The position numbers and the translations under genes are program-made. A stretch of DNA of 64,000 bases from Chryseobacterium formosum (lineage in GTDB: Bacteria > Bacteroidota > Bacteroidia > Flavobacteriales > Weeksellaceae). The notes beneath the pieces were generated by a model, which did no database searches, had not been told where the DNA came from, and saw only the letters and a list, made by a program, of their open reading frames with translations. Below, piece after piece: positions 7,846 to 16,645 of the stretch. Within the stretch, counting starts at the first letter, position 1, and the number at the start of each line of letters is the position of its first letter. The stretch spans positions 1-64,000 of the forward strand of contig NZ_JAOVZW010000020.1 in NCBI RefSeq assembly GCF_026460885.1. Reading direction: 5' to 3'.

Positions 7846-8576
7846 CACCAATCTTTCTCGTTGCTTTGCGGCTTTGAATAAGATCCTTTTATAATTCTTT
7901 TGGCAGTTTTCTTTTCTCTGCCTTCAATACTATCCAATATAGCTTTTTCAAATTCCTTTGGAAGTTTTCCACCTCCACCTTTTCCTTTAGACTTATCGTC
8001 TTGACCTTTGTCTTGCTGAGGACCATTTCCCTGATTCTTTTTTTCATTTTTAGAATCACCTTTCTCACCTTTATTTTGGTCTTCACCACCTCCGTTTTTA
8101 CCGGATTGGTCATTTTGCTGGCTTTTATTTCTTTCTTTCTCCAACTGTTTCAACTTGGCAATTTCGTAATTTTTCCTTGTTGCCTCGTTGTAAGGATCTT
8201 GCTTGAGAGACTGTTTATAATAATCAGCCGCCTTCTCATGCTGATTCATCTGCATCATTGTATTTCCCAAATTGTGAAGCGCCGCAGCTTTATCTGGTAA
8301 AGTCTGAGAAAGTTTTTCTGCTTTTGCATACTCTTCTTTCGCATCCTGATACATTTTTCTTTTATACAAAGCGTTGCCCAAATTATAGTGCGCTGTAAAA
8401 TCATTAGAATTAGATTTTATAGCTTCCATAAACTTTGAAGAAGCTCCATCGTAATCATTAGCATTAAATTTTTTGTTGCCTTCGTAGACCAAAGTCTTGT
8501 AGCTTTCCTGCCCAAATAGTGTACCTGAGAACGAAAAAATAAATATCAACGCTAAAAATACAATTTTAGTATTCAT
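7845..8576 (-). CDS. batC: TPR protein BatC
   Basis: A 243-residue protein with a signal peptide, three to four tetratricopeptide repeats (about residues 25-140, for example ALYKRKMYQDAKEEYAKAEK and ALHNLGNTMMQMNQHEKAAD) and a Gly/Lys/Gln/Asp-rich disordered tail. It ends in a conserved basic segment. The ATG at 8576 is preferred to the TTG at 8585 because it directly begins a normal signal sequence (MNTKIVFLALIFIFSF). In the Bat complex the TPR component is thought to bring the von Willebrand factor A proteins together in the periplasm. Confidence 0.85.
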   Translation of the reverse strand: MNTKIVFLALIFIFSFSGTLFGQESYKTLVYEGNKKFNANDYDGASSKFMEAIKSNSNDFTAHYNLGNALYKRKMYQDAKEEYAKAEKLSQTLPDKAAALHNLGNTMMQMNQHEKAADYYKQSLKQDPYNEATRKNYEIAKLKQLEKERNKSQQNDQSGKNGGGEDQNKGEKGDSKNEKKNQGNGPQQDKGQDDKSKGKGGGGKLPKEFEKAILDSIEGREKKTAKRIIKGSYSKPQSNEKDW

Positions 8577-8677
8577 CTCTTGCAAAATTATCCCTTTATA
8601 TGTTAATAAACAGCGTCTTATTTGTTAAAGTTGGGTTAAAGTCTGGAATGTTTAGAAATTCAGCAATCATAAGATTT

Positions 8678-9685
8678 TTAAACATTAAAATCTCTTTTAG
8701 GATTAAAAATAAAAATTAGCATAAAAAAGAATATAGAAATTGCCAAAAAATATTGGTAATAATGATTGGCATTCTGAGAATCTACTTTCGTATTTGTATC
8801 TGAAACTTTCTTGTTGATATCTTCAGCAATTCTTTTCGGTGCATCATTCATATTATTTCCGTCGATGTAAGTTCCACCGGTAGATTCTGCCATTTTTTTC
8901 AAGGCTTCAGTTTGTCTCTTAGAGACCACCGTTTCACCATTTTGATCAAAATGATACCCCATCAACTGCCCAACTTTATAAATAGGAATCGGCGCACCTT
9001 CGTCAGAACCAACTCCAACAGTCGTAATTGCTATACCTTCGCTATTCGCCAATCTGATGGCAGAATTATCATTCCCTTCATTATCTTCACCGTCGCTTAT
9101 CAAAACAACTTTACGTGATCCTTTATTTACATTTTTAAATTTGGTGACCGCCACTTCCATTGCATGAAGAAAATCTGTCCCTTGTATTGTAATATCATCC
9201 GTCTGCAAATCTGAAATATAAGTTTCTACCGAACCGTAATCTGTTGTTAATGGCATGATGGAAACCGCTTCACCTGCAAAAATTACAATTCCTATTTTAT
9301 CATTTTTAAGTTCGTGAATGGTATTAATAATTAAATTTTTCGCCTGAGTCAATCGATCCGGGTTGATATCTTCGGCATTCATAGAATTAGAAACGTCCAT
9401 CACAAATATTACATTATTCATTTTTTGGTTGGTTTCTATTTTTTCAGAGCCATTCAAAAGATCAATGATGGAAAATATCAGAAAAAGAGTTGCTATAAAA
9501 TAAAGCGCAGGAAATATTTTCAAAAATCCGGAATTCTTTTCAAATAAAATTTCATGGAATTTCGAGTCTGCAAAAAGTTCTCTTTTCTTCTTTCTCCAAC
9601 GCAAAAAACGAATGAGAAAAAACGATAAAAGCGGCAAAAGCAGCAATAACAATAAATACCAGTTATTTCCTAAATACCAATCCAT
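8678..9685 (-). CDS. batB: VWA domain membrane protein BatB
   Basis: A 335-residue protein with two N-terminal hydrophobic helices (about 8-27 and 58-78), a von Willebrand factor A domain with an intact MIDAS motif D97-x-S99-x-S101 (DVSNSM) and a C-terminal transmembrane helix (about 309-327). The start codon overlaps the batA stop by one base. The layout, TM-TM-VWA-TM, is that of the Bat proteins, whose VWA domains face the periplasm and bind partners through the metal site. Confidence 0.88.
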   Translation of the reverse strand: MDWYLGNNWYLLLLLLLPLLSFFLIRFLRWRKKKRELFADSKFHEILFEKNSGFLKIFPALYFIATLFLIFSIIDLLNGSEKIETNQKMNNVIFVMDVSNSMNAEDINPDRLTQAKNLIINTIHELKNDKIGIVIFAGEAVSIMPLTTDYGSVETYISDLQTDDITIQGTDFLHAMEVAVTKFKNVNKGSRKVVLISDGEDNEGNDNSAIRLANSEGIAITTVGVGSDEGAPIPIYKVGQLMGYHFDQNGETVVSKRQTEALKKMAESTGGTYIDGNNMNDAPKRIAEDINKKVSDTNTKVDSQNANHYYQYFLAISIFFFMLIFIFNPKRDFNV

Positions 9686-10677
9686 CAGCTTAAAAATTTA
9701 TAAAGTACCCAACGCAAAATGGCATCAAAAACCAACATTCCTAAAGCAATCCAAAGAAAAATTTTAAAATATTCCTCGTAATTATACAGCTTTGAAACAT
9801 TAAGATCTGTTTTTTCTAATTTATTAATTTCAGAATAAATTTCTTCTAATTTATCTTCAGAATCTGCTCTGTAATATTTCCCTCCTGTTGTCGCAGCAAT
9901 TTCTTCGAGCATATTGGTATCAATTGAAACTGCTTGTTCGGCATAAATCAAACCAAATCTATCAGCATGTACCGGCATCAAAGCATATCCGTTGGTTCCA
10001 ATACCAATACAATAAACCTTGATATTATTATCCTTTGCCAAAACTGCAGCCAATTGTGGTGGAAATAAACCATTTTCAAGACTATTCATTCCGTCGGTCA
10101 TCAAAATCACAATTTTACTCTTTGCTTTGCTTTTCATTAAATGATTCACAGCAACTGCCAAACCGTCACCAACAGAAGTTCCGTCAATCATTTCACTTTG
10201 ATTCAGATTCTCAATTTCATATTTTACGGCATCATGATCAAACGTTAAGGGAACTTTCAGAAAAGCCTCCCTTTTATAGTTTACCAATCCAAATCTGTCA
10301 TTCGGGCGTTTATTAATAAAATCTAAAGCAATTTTTTGAAGAACAGAATATCGATCCGGTGTAAAATCTTTCGCAAACATACTGAGAGAAACATCTACAG
10401 TAAGCATAATATCAATACCTTTAGTTTCGTCTCTGTCTTGAGAAACCGAAAAAGTTCTCGGTCTTGCCATTGCAATAATCAGTGCAGAAAGAATAATATA
10501 TTTTGAGATTTTCAATAAAAAAAGTACGGGCAAAATACCATTATTGCCATTCATATTATTCGTCGTCGGAACTTTGATACCTTTTCTTTTGCTTCTGCTA
10601 AAATCTCTTATCAAAAGCGGAATAAAAACCAAGAACAACAGAAAAAACCACGGACTGAAAAATTCAAAATCAAACAT
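9685..10677 (-). CDS. batA: VWA domain membrane protein BatA
   Basis: A 330-residue paralogue of BatB with the same plan: N-terminal helices (about 8-24 and 49-70), a VWA domain whose MIDAS is D95-x-S97-x-S99 (DVSLSM), and a C-terminal helix (about 308-326). It also has the conserved basic N-terminal RDFSRSKRKG segment. It overlaps the preceding 298-residue gene by 8 bases and batB by 1 base, so the cluster is tightly translationally coupled. Confidence 0.88.
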   Translation of the reverse strand: MFDFEFFSPWFFLLFLVFIPLLIRDFSRSKRKGIKVPTTNNMNGNNGILPVLFLLKISKYIILSALIIAMARPRTFSVSQDRDETKGIDIMLTVDVSLSMFAKDFTPDRYSVLQKIALDFINKRPNDRFGLVNYKREAFLKVPLTFDHDAVKYEIENLNQSEMIDGTSVGDGLAVAVNHLMKSKAKSKIVILMTDGMNSLENGLFPPQLAAVLAKDNNIKVYCIGIGTNGYALMPVHADRFGLIYAEQAVSIDTNMLEEIAATTGGKYYRADSEDKLEEIYSEINKLEKTDLNVSKLYNYEEYFKIFLWIALGMLVFDAILRWVLYKFLS

Positions 10678-11566
10678 CTTTTCTCAGGTTTTCAAATTCT
10701 ATATCCTTGGAAGAACGCTGCACGAAATCTCTTATTTCAGCAAAATCTTTTTCCATTAAATCTTTATCGGGGAAAGTTTTGGCAAATTTCACCAAATCTC
10801 CTCTTAAAAATACATCTTCCACAATTTTCTCGTTATCCTGAGAAATCGTGTTATTTTCTTTCATTAAAACAATTAAATCATCCGTCAACAAGACATCTGC
10901 AGGAATTCTATATTGCTTAGCGATAAATTTTCTTGAAATGTCAATTAGTTCAACATAAAATGAACGGTAATTTCCTTCTTCGATATACTTTTTCTTCTTT
11001 AATGAATCTAATTCCTTCAACGTCTGATTGGTTGCAACAACAGGTGAATCTTTGCTTTTGCGTCCGTATTTCAAAATCATTACAATCGTGATAACCAAGC
11101 AAACAAAAGCAATTACCGCCAAAAGATACCATTTGTAAAGCTGCCAATAATCAGTAACCTCCAAGTCAACTTCTTTATTCTTCATAATATCGTTGATCTG
11201 ATCTTCCTTCGTAGCGGTGTTGATAACTTCAATCTCGTAAGGAATTGTTTTTAAGAGTTTTTGACCAACTTTAAATTCAAGTTCAGGAATTTTAAAAGTT
11301 CCTTCTTCATAAACTGCAAATTCTATTTTTCTTTCGTAAGTATTTGCATTGATACTTATGCTGTCTTTAATTTCTTCAAAATGAAAAGGCAACAACTCAT
11401 TTTTCGGAGCTGTAATTACTGCGTTACTTTTTAGATTATCAATTTTAATAACCAAATGATCGACTTCTCCTAAGGCAAGAGTTTTTTTCTCAAGATTTGA
11501 AGAAAGAAGCTGCGAAAAAGCATTTACACAGATAAAAAAAGAAAGTAAAAGGAATATTTTTTTCAA
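10670..11566 (-). CDS. BatD-like single-pass membrane protein of the bat cluster
   Basis: A 298-residue protein with a signal peptide (1-19), a beta-rich periplasmic domain (about 20-120), one transmembrane helix (about 146-168) and a cytoplasmic helical domain of about 130 residues rich in charged residues. It is a small relative in layout of BatD and is commonly found between the DUF58 and batA genes in flavobacteria. Its specific function is unknown. It overlaps batA by 8 bases. Confidence 0.7.
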   Translation of the reverse strand: MKKIFLLLSFFICVNAFSQLLSSNLEKKTLALGEVDHLVIKIDNLKSNAVITAPKNELLPFHFEEIKDSISINANTYERKIEFAVYEEGTFKIPELEFKVGQKLLKTIPYEIEVINTATKEDQINDIMKNKEVDLEVTDYWQLYKWYLLAVIAFVCLVITIVMILKYGRKSKDSPVVATNQTLKELDSLKKKKYIEEGNYRSFYVELIDISRKFIAKQYRIPADVLLTDDLIVLMKENNTISQDNEKIVEDVFLRGDLVKFAKTFPDKDLMEKDFAEIRDFVQRSSKDIEFENLRKDV

Positions 11567-11576
11567 TTTAAATAAT

Positions 11577-11640
11577 AAGTTTGGCTAAAACCTTTTATGT
11601 TTTATAATGTAAAGCGTACTAAAGTGCGCCTTATTGATTT
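11577..11640. repeat. Two-hairpin intergenic repeat, copy 1
   Basis: This element begins AAGTTTGGCTAAAACC and ends with a hairpin GCGTAC-TAAA-GTGCGC followed by TTATTGAT. It matches 63545-63606 in order and sequence. It fills the gap between the DUF58 gene and the 298-residue gene. Confidence 0.7.
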
Positions 11641-11641
11641 T

Positions 11642-12505
11642 TTATTTTTTCTGAAAATAATTGTACAATAATCTTGAGTAATCTTCTCCTGTATTAATGT
11701 TCATAAACTCTGCGGAAGAATTGGCAAAATCTTCTTCCAGGTTTCTCTGTTTTTGTTTTTGAGCTTCCGCAAAAGTATATCTCCATCTTGCACTGGATGT
11801 ATTTACCCAAATTTGTTTTCCCGTTTCAGCATCATTTAAAAGCGCATAACCTACATCAGGAATTTCATTATCTTTTTCATCATAAATTCGCATTCCGAGC
11901 AACTGATGTTTTTTTGAAGCTACTTTTAAAATTTTAGAATCATAATTATCTTCAAAATCTGAAAGTAAAAAAACAAGAGATTTTCTTTTGAAAATTCCCA
12001 TCATATATTCTAATGCTTTGTCAATTTTTGAAACTGCTGGAATATAATCGGCTGTCAAAATCTGACTCACCATCGATAAAATATGTTTTCTCCCTTTTTG
12101 TGGTGGAATCACTTTATACACTTTATCAGCAAAAAGAATCAAGCCTACTTTGTCATTATTTCCAGCTGCTGAAAATCCTAAACTTGCGGCAATTTCGGCA
12201 ACATACTCTCTTTTGAGCTGAGTTTTTGTTCCGTAATCCATCGAAGCGGAAATATCAACCAAAATCATCATCGTCAATTCACGCTCCTCTTCCATTACTT
12301 TTACGAAAGGTTCACGGAAACGCGCAGTTTTATTCCAGTCTATTCTTCGGATTTCGTCACCGAATTGATATGGACGAACTTCTGCAAAAGTCATTCCCTG
12401 TCCTTTAAAAGCACTGTGATATTGCCCCATTAAAGTAGCCTCCGTTTTCCTTCTGGTACGGATTTCTATTTGCTTGACTTTTTTTACAATATCTTTTATT
12501 TGCAT
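11642..12505 (-). CDS. DUF58 domain protein of the bat cluster
   Basis: A 287-residue cytoplasmic DUF58 protein. The family block runs from about residue 37 to 89 (GMTFAEVRPYQFGDEIRRID, then WNKTARFREPFVKVMEEERE) and leads into a VWA-like fold with D84-x-S86-x-S88 (DISASM). DUF58 proteins accompany MoxR ATPases and VWA proteins and are presumed partners in a metal-dependent chaperone or assembly system. It lies 85 bases from moxR. Confidence 0.85.
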   Translation of the reverse strand: MQIKDIVKKVKQIEIRTRRKTEATLMGQYHSAFKGQGMTFAEVRPYQFGDEIRRIDWNKTARFREPFVKVMEEERELTMMILVDISASMDYGTKTQLKREYVAEIAASLGFSAAGNNDKVGLILFADKVYKVIPPQKGRKHILSMVSQILTADYIPAVSKIDKALEYMMGIFKRKSLVFLLSDFEDNYDSKILKVASKKHQLLGMRIYDEKDNEIPDVGYALLNDAETGKQIWVNTSSARWRYTFAEAQKQKQRNLEEDFANSSAEFMNINTGEDYSRLLYNYFQKK

Positions 12506-12512
12506 GGTTTCA

Positions 12513-12588
12513 AATGTAACAATGTATCAGTTTATCAATGTAACAGTCTCAAAATAGGTAAACTGTTACATTGTTAAATTGCTACATT
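12513..12588. repeat. Imperfect palindrome between moxR and the DUF58 gene
   Basis: CAATGTAACAG (12536-12546) and CTGTTACATTG (12563-12573) are a perfect 11-bp inverted repeat. Outer AATGTAACAATGTAT and TTAAATTGCTACATT arms extend the pairing imperfectly. It would form a long hairpin in the moxR-DUF58 transcript and may limit or stabilise it. Confidence 0.6.
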
Positions 12589-12590
12589 AA

Positions 12591-13595
12591 TTAAGGTGCT
12601 TGAATTTTCGCTAAAATCCTGTTCACAATTTCTTCAGAAGTAATTTCCTCAGCTTCCGCCTCAAATGTCAATCCAATTCTATGTCTTAAAACATCTTGTG
12701 CTAAAGCTTTTACATCTTCAGGAATTACAAAAGCTCTGCCTTTCAAGAATGCATACGCTCTTGAAGCTATTGCTAAATTGATTGATGCTCTTGGAGAAGC
12801 TCCGAAACTGATATAATTTTTCAATTCAGAAAGTCCATATTTTTCAGGATAACGGGTTGCAAAAACCATATCCAGAATATATTTCTCAATTTTTTCATCC
12901 AGATAAATCTGATTGACGATTGCTTTTGCTTCAACAATATTTTGTAAAGAAATCACTTGTTTAATTTCCGGTTGATGTGAAGTAGAAACCATTCTCATCA
13001 CCTTTCTCTCGTCTTCAAATTCAGGATAATCGATTTTACATTTCAACATAAAACGATCGCTTTGCGCTTCCGGTAAAAGATAAGTTCCTTCCTGATCGAT
13101 TGGGTTTTGAGTTGCTAAAACCAAAAACGGTTTTGGTAAAGGCATCGTTTCATCACCAATTGTCACCTGCTTTTCCTGCATTACCTCCAAAAGAGCAGAT
13201 TGTACTTTCGCCGGAGCTCGGTTAATCTCATCTGCTAAAACAAAATTCGCAAAAACAGGTCCTTTTTTTATGGAAAAATCGTTTTCTTTAATATTGTAAA
13301 TCATTGTTCCCACAACATCTGCAGGAAGCAAATCTGGAGTAAACTGAATCCTTGAAAAATCACCATCAACAGCTTCTGCCAAAGTCTTTATCGCTAAAGT
13401 TTTTGCCAAGCCTGGAACACCTTCCAAAAGAACGTGACCATTTCCTAAAAGGCCGATCAAAAGCCGATCAATCATGTAATGTTGGCCGATAATCGCTTTA
13501 TTGATTTCCTGCCTCAAAAGGTTGAAAAAATAATTCTGTTCTTTCACCTTTTCGGTAAGTTGACGGATATCTTCTGCTTGATATGAATCTGACAT
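12591..13595 (-). CDS. MoxR family AAA ATPase
   Basis: A 334-residue AAA+ ATPase. Walker A is GVPGLAKT (59-66), Walker B is FVLADEINR (118-126), sensor 1 is ATQNP (151-155) and the arginine-containing SDRFMLK follows. MoxR ATPases act as chaperones for VWA-domain complexes. It is the first gene of the bat cluster, transcribed leftward, with about 250 bp of upstream AT-rich sequence shared with the divergent DinB gene. Confidence 0.92.
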   Translation of the reverse strand: MSDSYQAEDIRQLTEKVKEQNYFFNLLRQEINKAIIGQHYMIDRLLIGLLGNGHVLLEGVPGLAKTLAIKTLAEAVDGDFSRIQFTPDLLPADVVGTMIYNIKENDFSIKKGPVFANFVLADEINRAPAKVQSALLEVMQEKQVTIGDETMPLPKPFLVLATQNPIDQEGTYLLPEAQSDRFMLKCKIDYPEFEDERKVMRMVSTSHQPEIKQVISLQNIVEAKAIVNQIYLDEKIEKYILDMVFATRYPEKYGLSELKNYISFGASPRASINLAIASRAYAFLKGRAFVIPEDVKALAQDVLRHRIGLTFEAEAEEITSEEIVNRILAKIQAP

Positions 13596-13796
13596 TAGTT
13601 TGAATTAAAATAATGGGTAAATTTCTGATAAATACTTGCACTAATCAACACAATTAATGCCATATTTGAGTTAAAGTTTGTTAAATATTATTCCTTAAAT
13701 ATAAAGCTATTAATCGATGTTTTAACAAATCTTGTCCAATGAAACCACTAATTTCATAAAAATCTATAAATTTTCATTCATTGATTGAATCAATAA

Positions 13797-13827
13797 TTGT
13801 CATTTTCAGTTTATTAAACTATTTTTG
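13797..13827 (+). promoter_or_regulatory. Bacteroidota-type promoter for the dinB-like gene
   Basis: TTG (13797-13799), a 20-nt spacer and TATTTTTG (13820-13827) match the -33 TTTG / -7 TAnnTTTG housekeeping consensus of Bacteroidota. The predicted transcription start is about 12-15 bases before the ATG at 13847. Confidence 0.55.
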
Positions 13828-13846
13828 AAGATTAAAATATTGCAAA

Positions 13847-14320
13847 ATGAATTATCATTTTCAAGCTCACCGACAGGTTAGAAAAAACCTTTTAGATATT
13901 CTGCAAAACACTTCTCATGAAGATCTTTTGTTGATTCCTGATGGTTTTAATAACAATATTTATTGGAATATTGCACATACCGTTGCTACACAGCAATTGC
14001 TGCATTATTATTTAAGCGGAAACACGTTCAGAATTGATAAATATTGGATTGAAACCTACAAAAAAGGAACTTTACCCAATCTGAATGTTCAAAAATCTGA
14101 AGTAGAAGATCTGGAGTTTCTATTGACTGAAACATCAAAAACTTTAATGAAAGATTTTGACAGTGATTTTTTTTCTGATTACACACCTTACACAACAAGT
14201 TTTGGGATGGATTTGAAAAGCATTCAAGATGCAATTATTTTTAACAATATGCACGAAAGTCTGCACTACGGATATGCAATGGCGCAGAAAAGAGCAATTT
14301 TAGGAGAAAAAGGAAGATAG
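13847..14320 (+). CDS. DinB family protein
   Basis: A 157-residue four-helix-bundle protein of the DinB/YfiT superfamily. The histidines typical of the metal site appear in NIAHTVATQQLLH (residues about 46-58) and in MHESLHYGYA near the C terminus. Members are nickel- or zinc-binding and several act as thiol-dependent transferases (some with bacillithiol); the reaction here is not known. The gene is divergent from moxR. Confidence 0.75.
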   Translation: MNYHFQAHRQVRKNLLDILQNTSHEDLLLIPDGFNNNIYWNIAHTVATQQLLHYYLSGNTFRIDKYWIETYKKGTLPNLNVQKSEVEDLEFLLTETSKTLMKDFDSDFFSDYTPYTTSFGMDLKSIQDAIIFNNMHESLHYGYAMAQKRAILGEKGR

Positions 14321-14440
14321 TTAGTTTGTAAATTTTACTTCGCAAGTCAAAATTTAATTGTGATTTTTTTCACACAAGTAAAATTGATTTCGAAGAAAAT
14401 TGACGATTGACCATTCACCATATAATTTTATGACAAATCA

Positions 14441-15181
14441 ATGAAAGACGATTTTATTTTTGGGCTTCGTCCCGTATTAGAAGCTATTGAAGCTGGAAAG
14501 ACTATTGACAAAATTTTTGTACAAAATGCATTGCAAGGAGAAATCTATGCTGAACTGAAAGCTATTTTAGCAAAAAATAAAATACGTCCCAACTACGTTC
14601 CTGTAGAAAAACTTAACCGTTTTACCAGAAAAAATCACCAAGGTGTAGTTGCTTTTATTTCTGATGTTCCGTTTCACAGAATCGAAAATATTATTCCCGA
14701 ATTATTTGAAGAAGGAAAAACACCTTTCATTTTAATTTTGGATAGATTAACAGATGTAAGAAACTTTGGAGCAATCTGCAGAACTGCAGAATGTGTAGGA
14801 ATTCATGCTGTTGTAATTCCTGAAAAAGGAGGAGCACCGGTAAATTCTGATGCCATCAAAACTTCAGCAGGAGCGATGTACAATATCAAAATATGTAAAG
14901 AACCCAATTTGGCTCACGTTGTTGATTTCTTACAACAAAGCGGAATTTCTGTTTTTTCAGCAACTGAAAAGGCGCAAAAATTGATATACGATGTAAACTT
15001 TACAGAACCTTGCGCAATCGTAATGGGTAATGAAGAAACCGGAATTTCTAAAGAAGTTCTGCATCATTCGGATGAAAAAATAAAACTTCCGATAGAAGGA
15101 AAAACTCAGTCTCTGAATGTTTCTGTAGCTTGTGGAGCTATTTTATACGAAGCAATGAGACAGAAAATCACAAAAATTTAA
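14441..15181 (+). CDS. rlmB: 23S rRNA 2'-O-methyltransferase RlmB (SpoU family)
   Basis: A 246-residue TrmH/SpoU methyltransferase with an N-terminal substrate-binding domain (about 1-75, FGLRPVLEAIEAGKTIDKIF) and the knotted catalytic domain. Motif 1 is DRLTDVRNFGAICRTAE, motif 2 is IVMGNEETGIS and motif 3 is IKLPIEGKTQSLNVSVA. It probably methylates G2251 (E. coli numbering) of 23S rRNA; substrate assignment rests on family resemblance. The preceding 120 bases contain a half-palindromic repeat. Confidence 0.85.
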   Translation: MKDDFIFGLRPVLEAIEAGKTIDKIFVQNALQGEIYAELKAILAKNKIRPNYVPVEKLNRFTRKNHQGVVAFISDVPFHRIENIIPELFEEGKTPFILILDRLTDVRNFGAICRTAECVGIHAVVIPEKGGAPVNSDAIKTSAGAMYNIKICKEPNLAHVVDFLQQSGISVFSATEKAQKLIYDVNFTEPCAIVMGNEETGISKEVLHHSDEKIKLPIEGKTQSLNVSVACGAILYEAMRQKITKI

Positions 15182-15245
15182 TTATTTATATTTAAAATTA
15201 ATGGTTTCAGTTTTGCGCGATTCCAAAAAATTAGAAAATTTATTT

Positions 15246-16292
15246 ATGAAAAATATAGCAGCTTTAGCGCTTATCTCAATAGCACTTGTTTCATGCAAAA
15301 AAGAAACAGCAACAGTAACTAAAATAGACCCTAAAACAGGAAAAACAATCACTGTAGAAGTTCCTGCAGATTCTGTAAAAGAAGTAAAAGCAGACGCTGC
15401 AATTAAAGATTCTTTGGGGGTTTTCAAACAAACTTTTAAACTTGAAAAAGGAAAAACTTATCCTTTGACAACTTATCAAAGAGATACAAAAACAATGACC
15501 GATCCACAAGGTAAAACCATGAACGGAACCAGCGAATCGACGGACGAAATGAGCTTTACCGTAAATGACATCAAAGGAAACATTTACGATATGACCATTA
15601 ATCTGATTGGAAAAAGAAATTCTCAGTCTTCGCAAGGAAAAACGGTAATTGTAGATACAAAACTTCCGATTCCTAAAGAAGATGAGCTGAAAATGATCTG
15701 GAACGTAAATAAAGCACTTACCGGAAATAAGCTGAACATGAAGATGGATATGAAAGGAAATGTAGTTTCTATCACCGGATTTGATGCTATTTACACAAAA
15801 ATATCAAATGCTTTGAAAGATATTGTAAAAGATGCAAACCAAAGAGCAAGTGTTGTAGCAAGTCTTAAGCAAACTTTCAACGAAAAAGTTTTGAAAGATC
15901 AGTTTGAAAAAAACCTTTCTGTACTTCCTAAAAAAGGAGCGAAAATCGGTGAAAAATGGAGCACTTCTGAAAATGCTGATGAAGCAGGAAAAATTAAAGT
16001 TACTTCACACTACACTTTGAAAAGTGCAGGAAACGGAATTGTAGAAATTTCGATTGCGGGAGGAATTCCTAAAAAAGAAGAGAAAAAATCTCAAGGAGAA
16101 ATGACTCACAGCATGAGCAGTGAATTGGCTCAAAACGGAACCATCAAGTTTGACCAAAATACAGGTTGGATTAACAATCAGAATATCAGTGTGAAAACAA
16201 CACAAGTAGAAACTATTTCAGACGGAAAACAATCGCAGTCTATGAAAAGTGTTTCTAATTCTTCTGTGATGGTAAACCCGTCTGCTAAATAA
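15246..16292 (+). CDS. Lipoprotein, DUF6263-like
   Basis: A 348-residue lipoprotein starting at the ATG at 15246, which begins a standard signal peptide (MKNIAALALISIALVSC) with lipidation at Cys17. An upstream ATG at 15201 would add 15 residues without signal character and is rejected. The mature part has a phosphorus-free, Lys-rich sequence with a repeated beta pattern (YPLTTYQRDTKTMTDPQGKT; KIGEKWSTSENADEAGKIKV) as in DUF6263 proteins of flavobacteria. Function unknown. It follows rlmB closely. Confidence 0.65.
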   Translation: MKNIAALALISIALVSCKKETATVTKIDPKTGKTITVEVPADSVKEVKADAAIKDSLGVFKQTFKLEKGKTYPLTTYQRDTKTMTDPQGKTMNGTSESTDEMSFTVNDIKGNIYDMTINLIGKRNSQSSQGKTVIVDTKLPIPKEDELKMIWNVNKALTGNKLNMKMDMKGNVVSITGFDAIYTKISNALKDIVKDANQRASVVASLKQTFNEKVLKDQFEKNLSVLPKKGAKIGEKWSTSENADEAGKIKVTSHYTLKSAGNGIVEISIAGGIPKKEEKKSQGEMTHSMSSELAQNGTIKFDQNTGWINNQNISVKTTQVETISDGKQSQSMKSVSNSSVMVNPSAK

Positions 16293-16358
16293 ATTTTAAA
16301 AGTTTAAAGTTTGAGGAAGGAATTTTAAACTTCACCTTAAATTATAAAAACAAGTTAT

Positions 16359-16586
16359 ATGTCTTTTATCAAAGGAATTTTTGAGATCGTTCTCGCTACT
16401 ATTGTTATTTTTTTTGTCTGGAATATTTTGAAAAGAATCTTTTTCAAAAAGTTTTATAATTTCATGGGATTCAAGCCAAATAACAATCAACAGCAGGAAA
16501 CAAAAAGTTCAAAAACAAATATTGAGAAAAAAGTAAAATGGGACGCAGAAACTGTGGACTATGAAGAGGTAAAAGAGAAAAGGTAA
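16359..16586 (+). CDS. Small DUF4834-like membrane protein
   Basis: A 75-residue protein with one transmembrane helix (about 6-28) followed by a basic patch (KRIFFKK) and a charged C-terminal tail ending in VDYEEVKEKR. This matches the DUF4834 family, small proteins found before YfhO genes in Bacteroidota. It lies 59 bases upstream of the yfhO-like gene. Function unknown. Confidence 0.65.
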   Translation: MSFIKGIFEIVLATIVIFFVWNILKRIFFKKFYNFMGFKPNNNQQQETKSSKTNIEKKVKWDAETVDYEEVKEKR

Positions 16587-16645
16587 TTTTAAGCATTATC
16601 CAAAATCTTAAATACTCAAATTAAAAAATCTACTTAATAACCGAG

